From contig JAICRQ010000267.1 of assembly GCA_025966435.1 (NCBI GenBank), positions 1 through 5,411 on the forward strand: 5,411 bases of DNA, written 5' to 3'. A model generated the notes under the pieces. That model did not search any database, was not told the DNA's origin, and was given only the letters and a program-made list of their open reading frames with translations. Made by a program: the position numbers and the translations under genes. Below, in pieces: positions 5,133 to 5,411 of this stretch; positions within the stretch are counted from its first letter, which is position 1; each line of letters begins with the position of its first letter. The DNA comes from Anaerolineales bacterium (lineage in GTDB: Bacteria > Chloroflexota > Anaerolineae > Anaerolineales > Villigracilaceae).

Positions 5133-5178
5133 ACTTAAAATAAAAGACGGCTCAAAAGAGCCGTCCTTTATTTTAAGT
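5133..5178. terminator. Bidirectional terminator between the ABM-like gene and rplL
   Basis: Arms of 21 bp (5133-5153 and 5158-5178) pair at 20 of 21 positions around an AAAA loop. The GC core GACGGCTC/GAGCCGTC is flanked by A-rich sequence on the left and T-rich on the right, so in either direction the stem is followed by a U-rich run. It sits 5 bp after one stop codon and 6 bp before the other, serving both convergent genes. Confidence 0.88.
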
Positions 5179-5184
5179 AGACAA

Positions 5185-5411
5185 CTAGGCGAGCTCGACC
5201 GACGCGCCAGCTTCTTCCAGTTTCTTCTTGGCTTCTGTGGCAGCATCCTTGCCCACGCCGGTGAGGACCTTGCCGCCAGCGGTTTCGGCCAACGTCTTGG
5301 CTTCGCCGAGACCCAAGCTGGTCAACTGGCGAATGACCTTGATGACGTCGATCTTCTTGGCGCCAGCATCCTTGATGACCACATCGAACTCTGTCTTTTC
5401 CTCGACGGGTT
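5185..5411 (-). CDS. rplL: Ribosomal protein L7/L12, C-terminal part (partial)
   Basis: The last 74 residues of L7/L12 are visible; the start is beyond the window edge (first full codon at 5409). L7/L12 forms the ribosomal stalk with L10 and recruits translation factors such as EF-G and EF-Tu. The factor-binding domain is clear: [37 protein letters not shown], and the end [14 protein letters not shown]. Where many members read GLKEAK and APK.VKEG, this one reads GLGEAK and AGGKVLTGV, so a usual Lys and Pro are replaced; the rest of the fold looks normal. rplJ would be expected just upstream, outside the window. It ends at the shared terminator. Confidence 0.96.
   Translation of the reverse strand, partial: PVEEKTEFDVVIKDAGAKKIDVIKVIRQLTSLGLGEAKTLAETAGGKVLTGVGKDAATEAKKKLEEAGASVELA

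Overview
The window reads as ordinary chromosomal DNA from a free-living bacterium. The best guess is Chloroflexota, class Anaerolineae. That rests on the style of the LexA, CorA and L7/L12 proteins, on a Gram-positive-type SOS box, and on the pairing of a DUF2089 regulator with SHOCT-like proteins; it is a judgement from sequence feel, not a database match. There are no insertion sequences, CRISPR arrays or RNA genes.

Left part (1-2826, minus strand): a tight four-gene operon runs right to left. A consensus sigma-70-type promoter (2826-2799) and a leader of about 120 nt precede a zinc-ribbon/helix-turn-helix DUF2089 protein (2672-2289). Next come a DUF4097-like beta-repeat protein (2285-1185), a two-TM membrane protein (1185-556) and a small soluble protein (544-164). 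The genes lie 3 bp apart, overlap by 1 bp, and lie 11 bp apart, each with a strong Shine-Dalgarno at or in the end of the previous gene. A perfect 16-bp hairpin at 85-120 closes the unit. All four proteins carry the same roughly 28-residue helical module (EERxxIL...GKxSAEx...LLxAL), at the C-terminus in the first two and at the N-terminus in the last two. The last two are also paralogues of each other over their C-terminal domains. This looks like one functional system with a shared interaction tag, probably an envelope- or stress-sensing module, and it is the most interesting part of the window.

Middle (2673-4033): a 263-bp AT-rich divergent region separates the operon from corA (2936-3922, plus), a CorA-family Mg2+/divalent-cation channel preceded by a possible 10-residue leader ORF. 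After corA, a near-consensus promoter holds a LexA box (GAACAGACGTTC) between its -35 and -10. It is followed by two back-to-back inverted repeats in the leader and then lexA (4034-4720), the self-cleaving SOS repressor. Autoregulation of lexA is therefore visible in the DNA.

Right part (4721-5411): a classic terminator closes lexA. A short gene with an ABM/dimeric alpha-beta-barrel-like product follows behind its own TATAAT (4822-5127). It converges on the 3' end of rplL (ribosomal protein L7/L12, minus strand, cut by the window edge), and one long A/T-flanked hairpin (5133-5178) serves as terminator for both.
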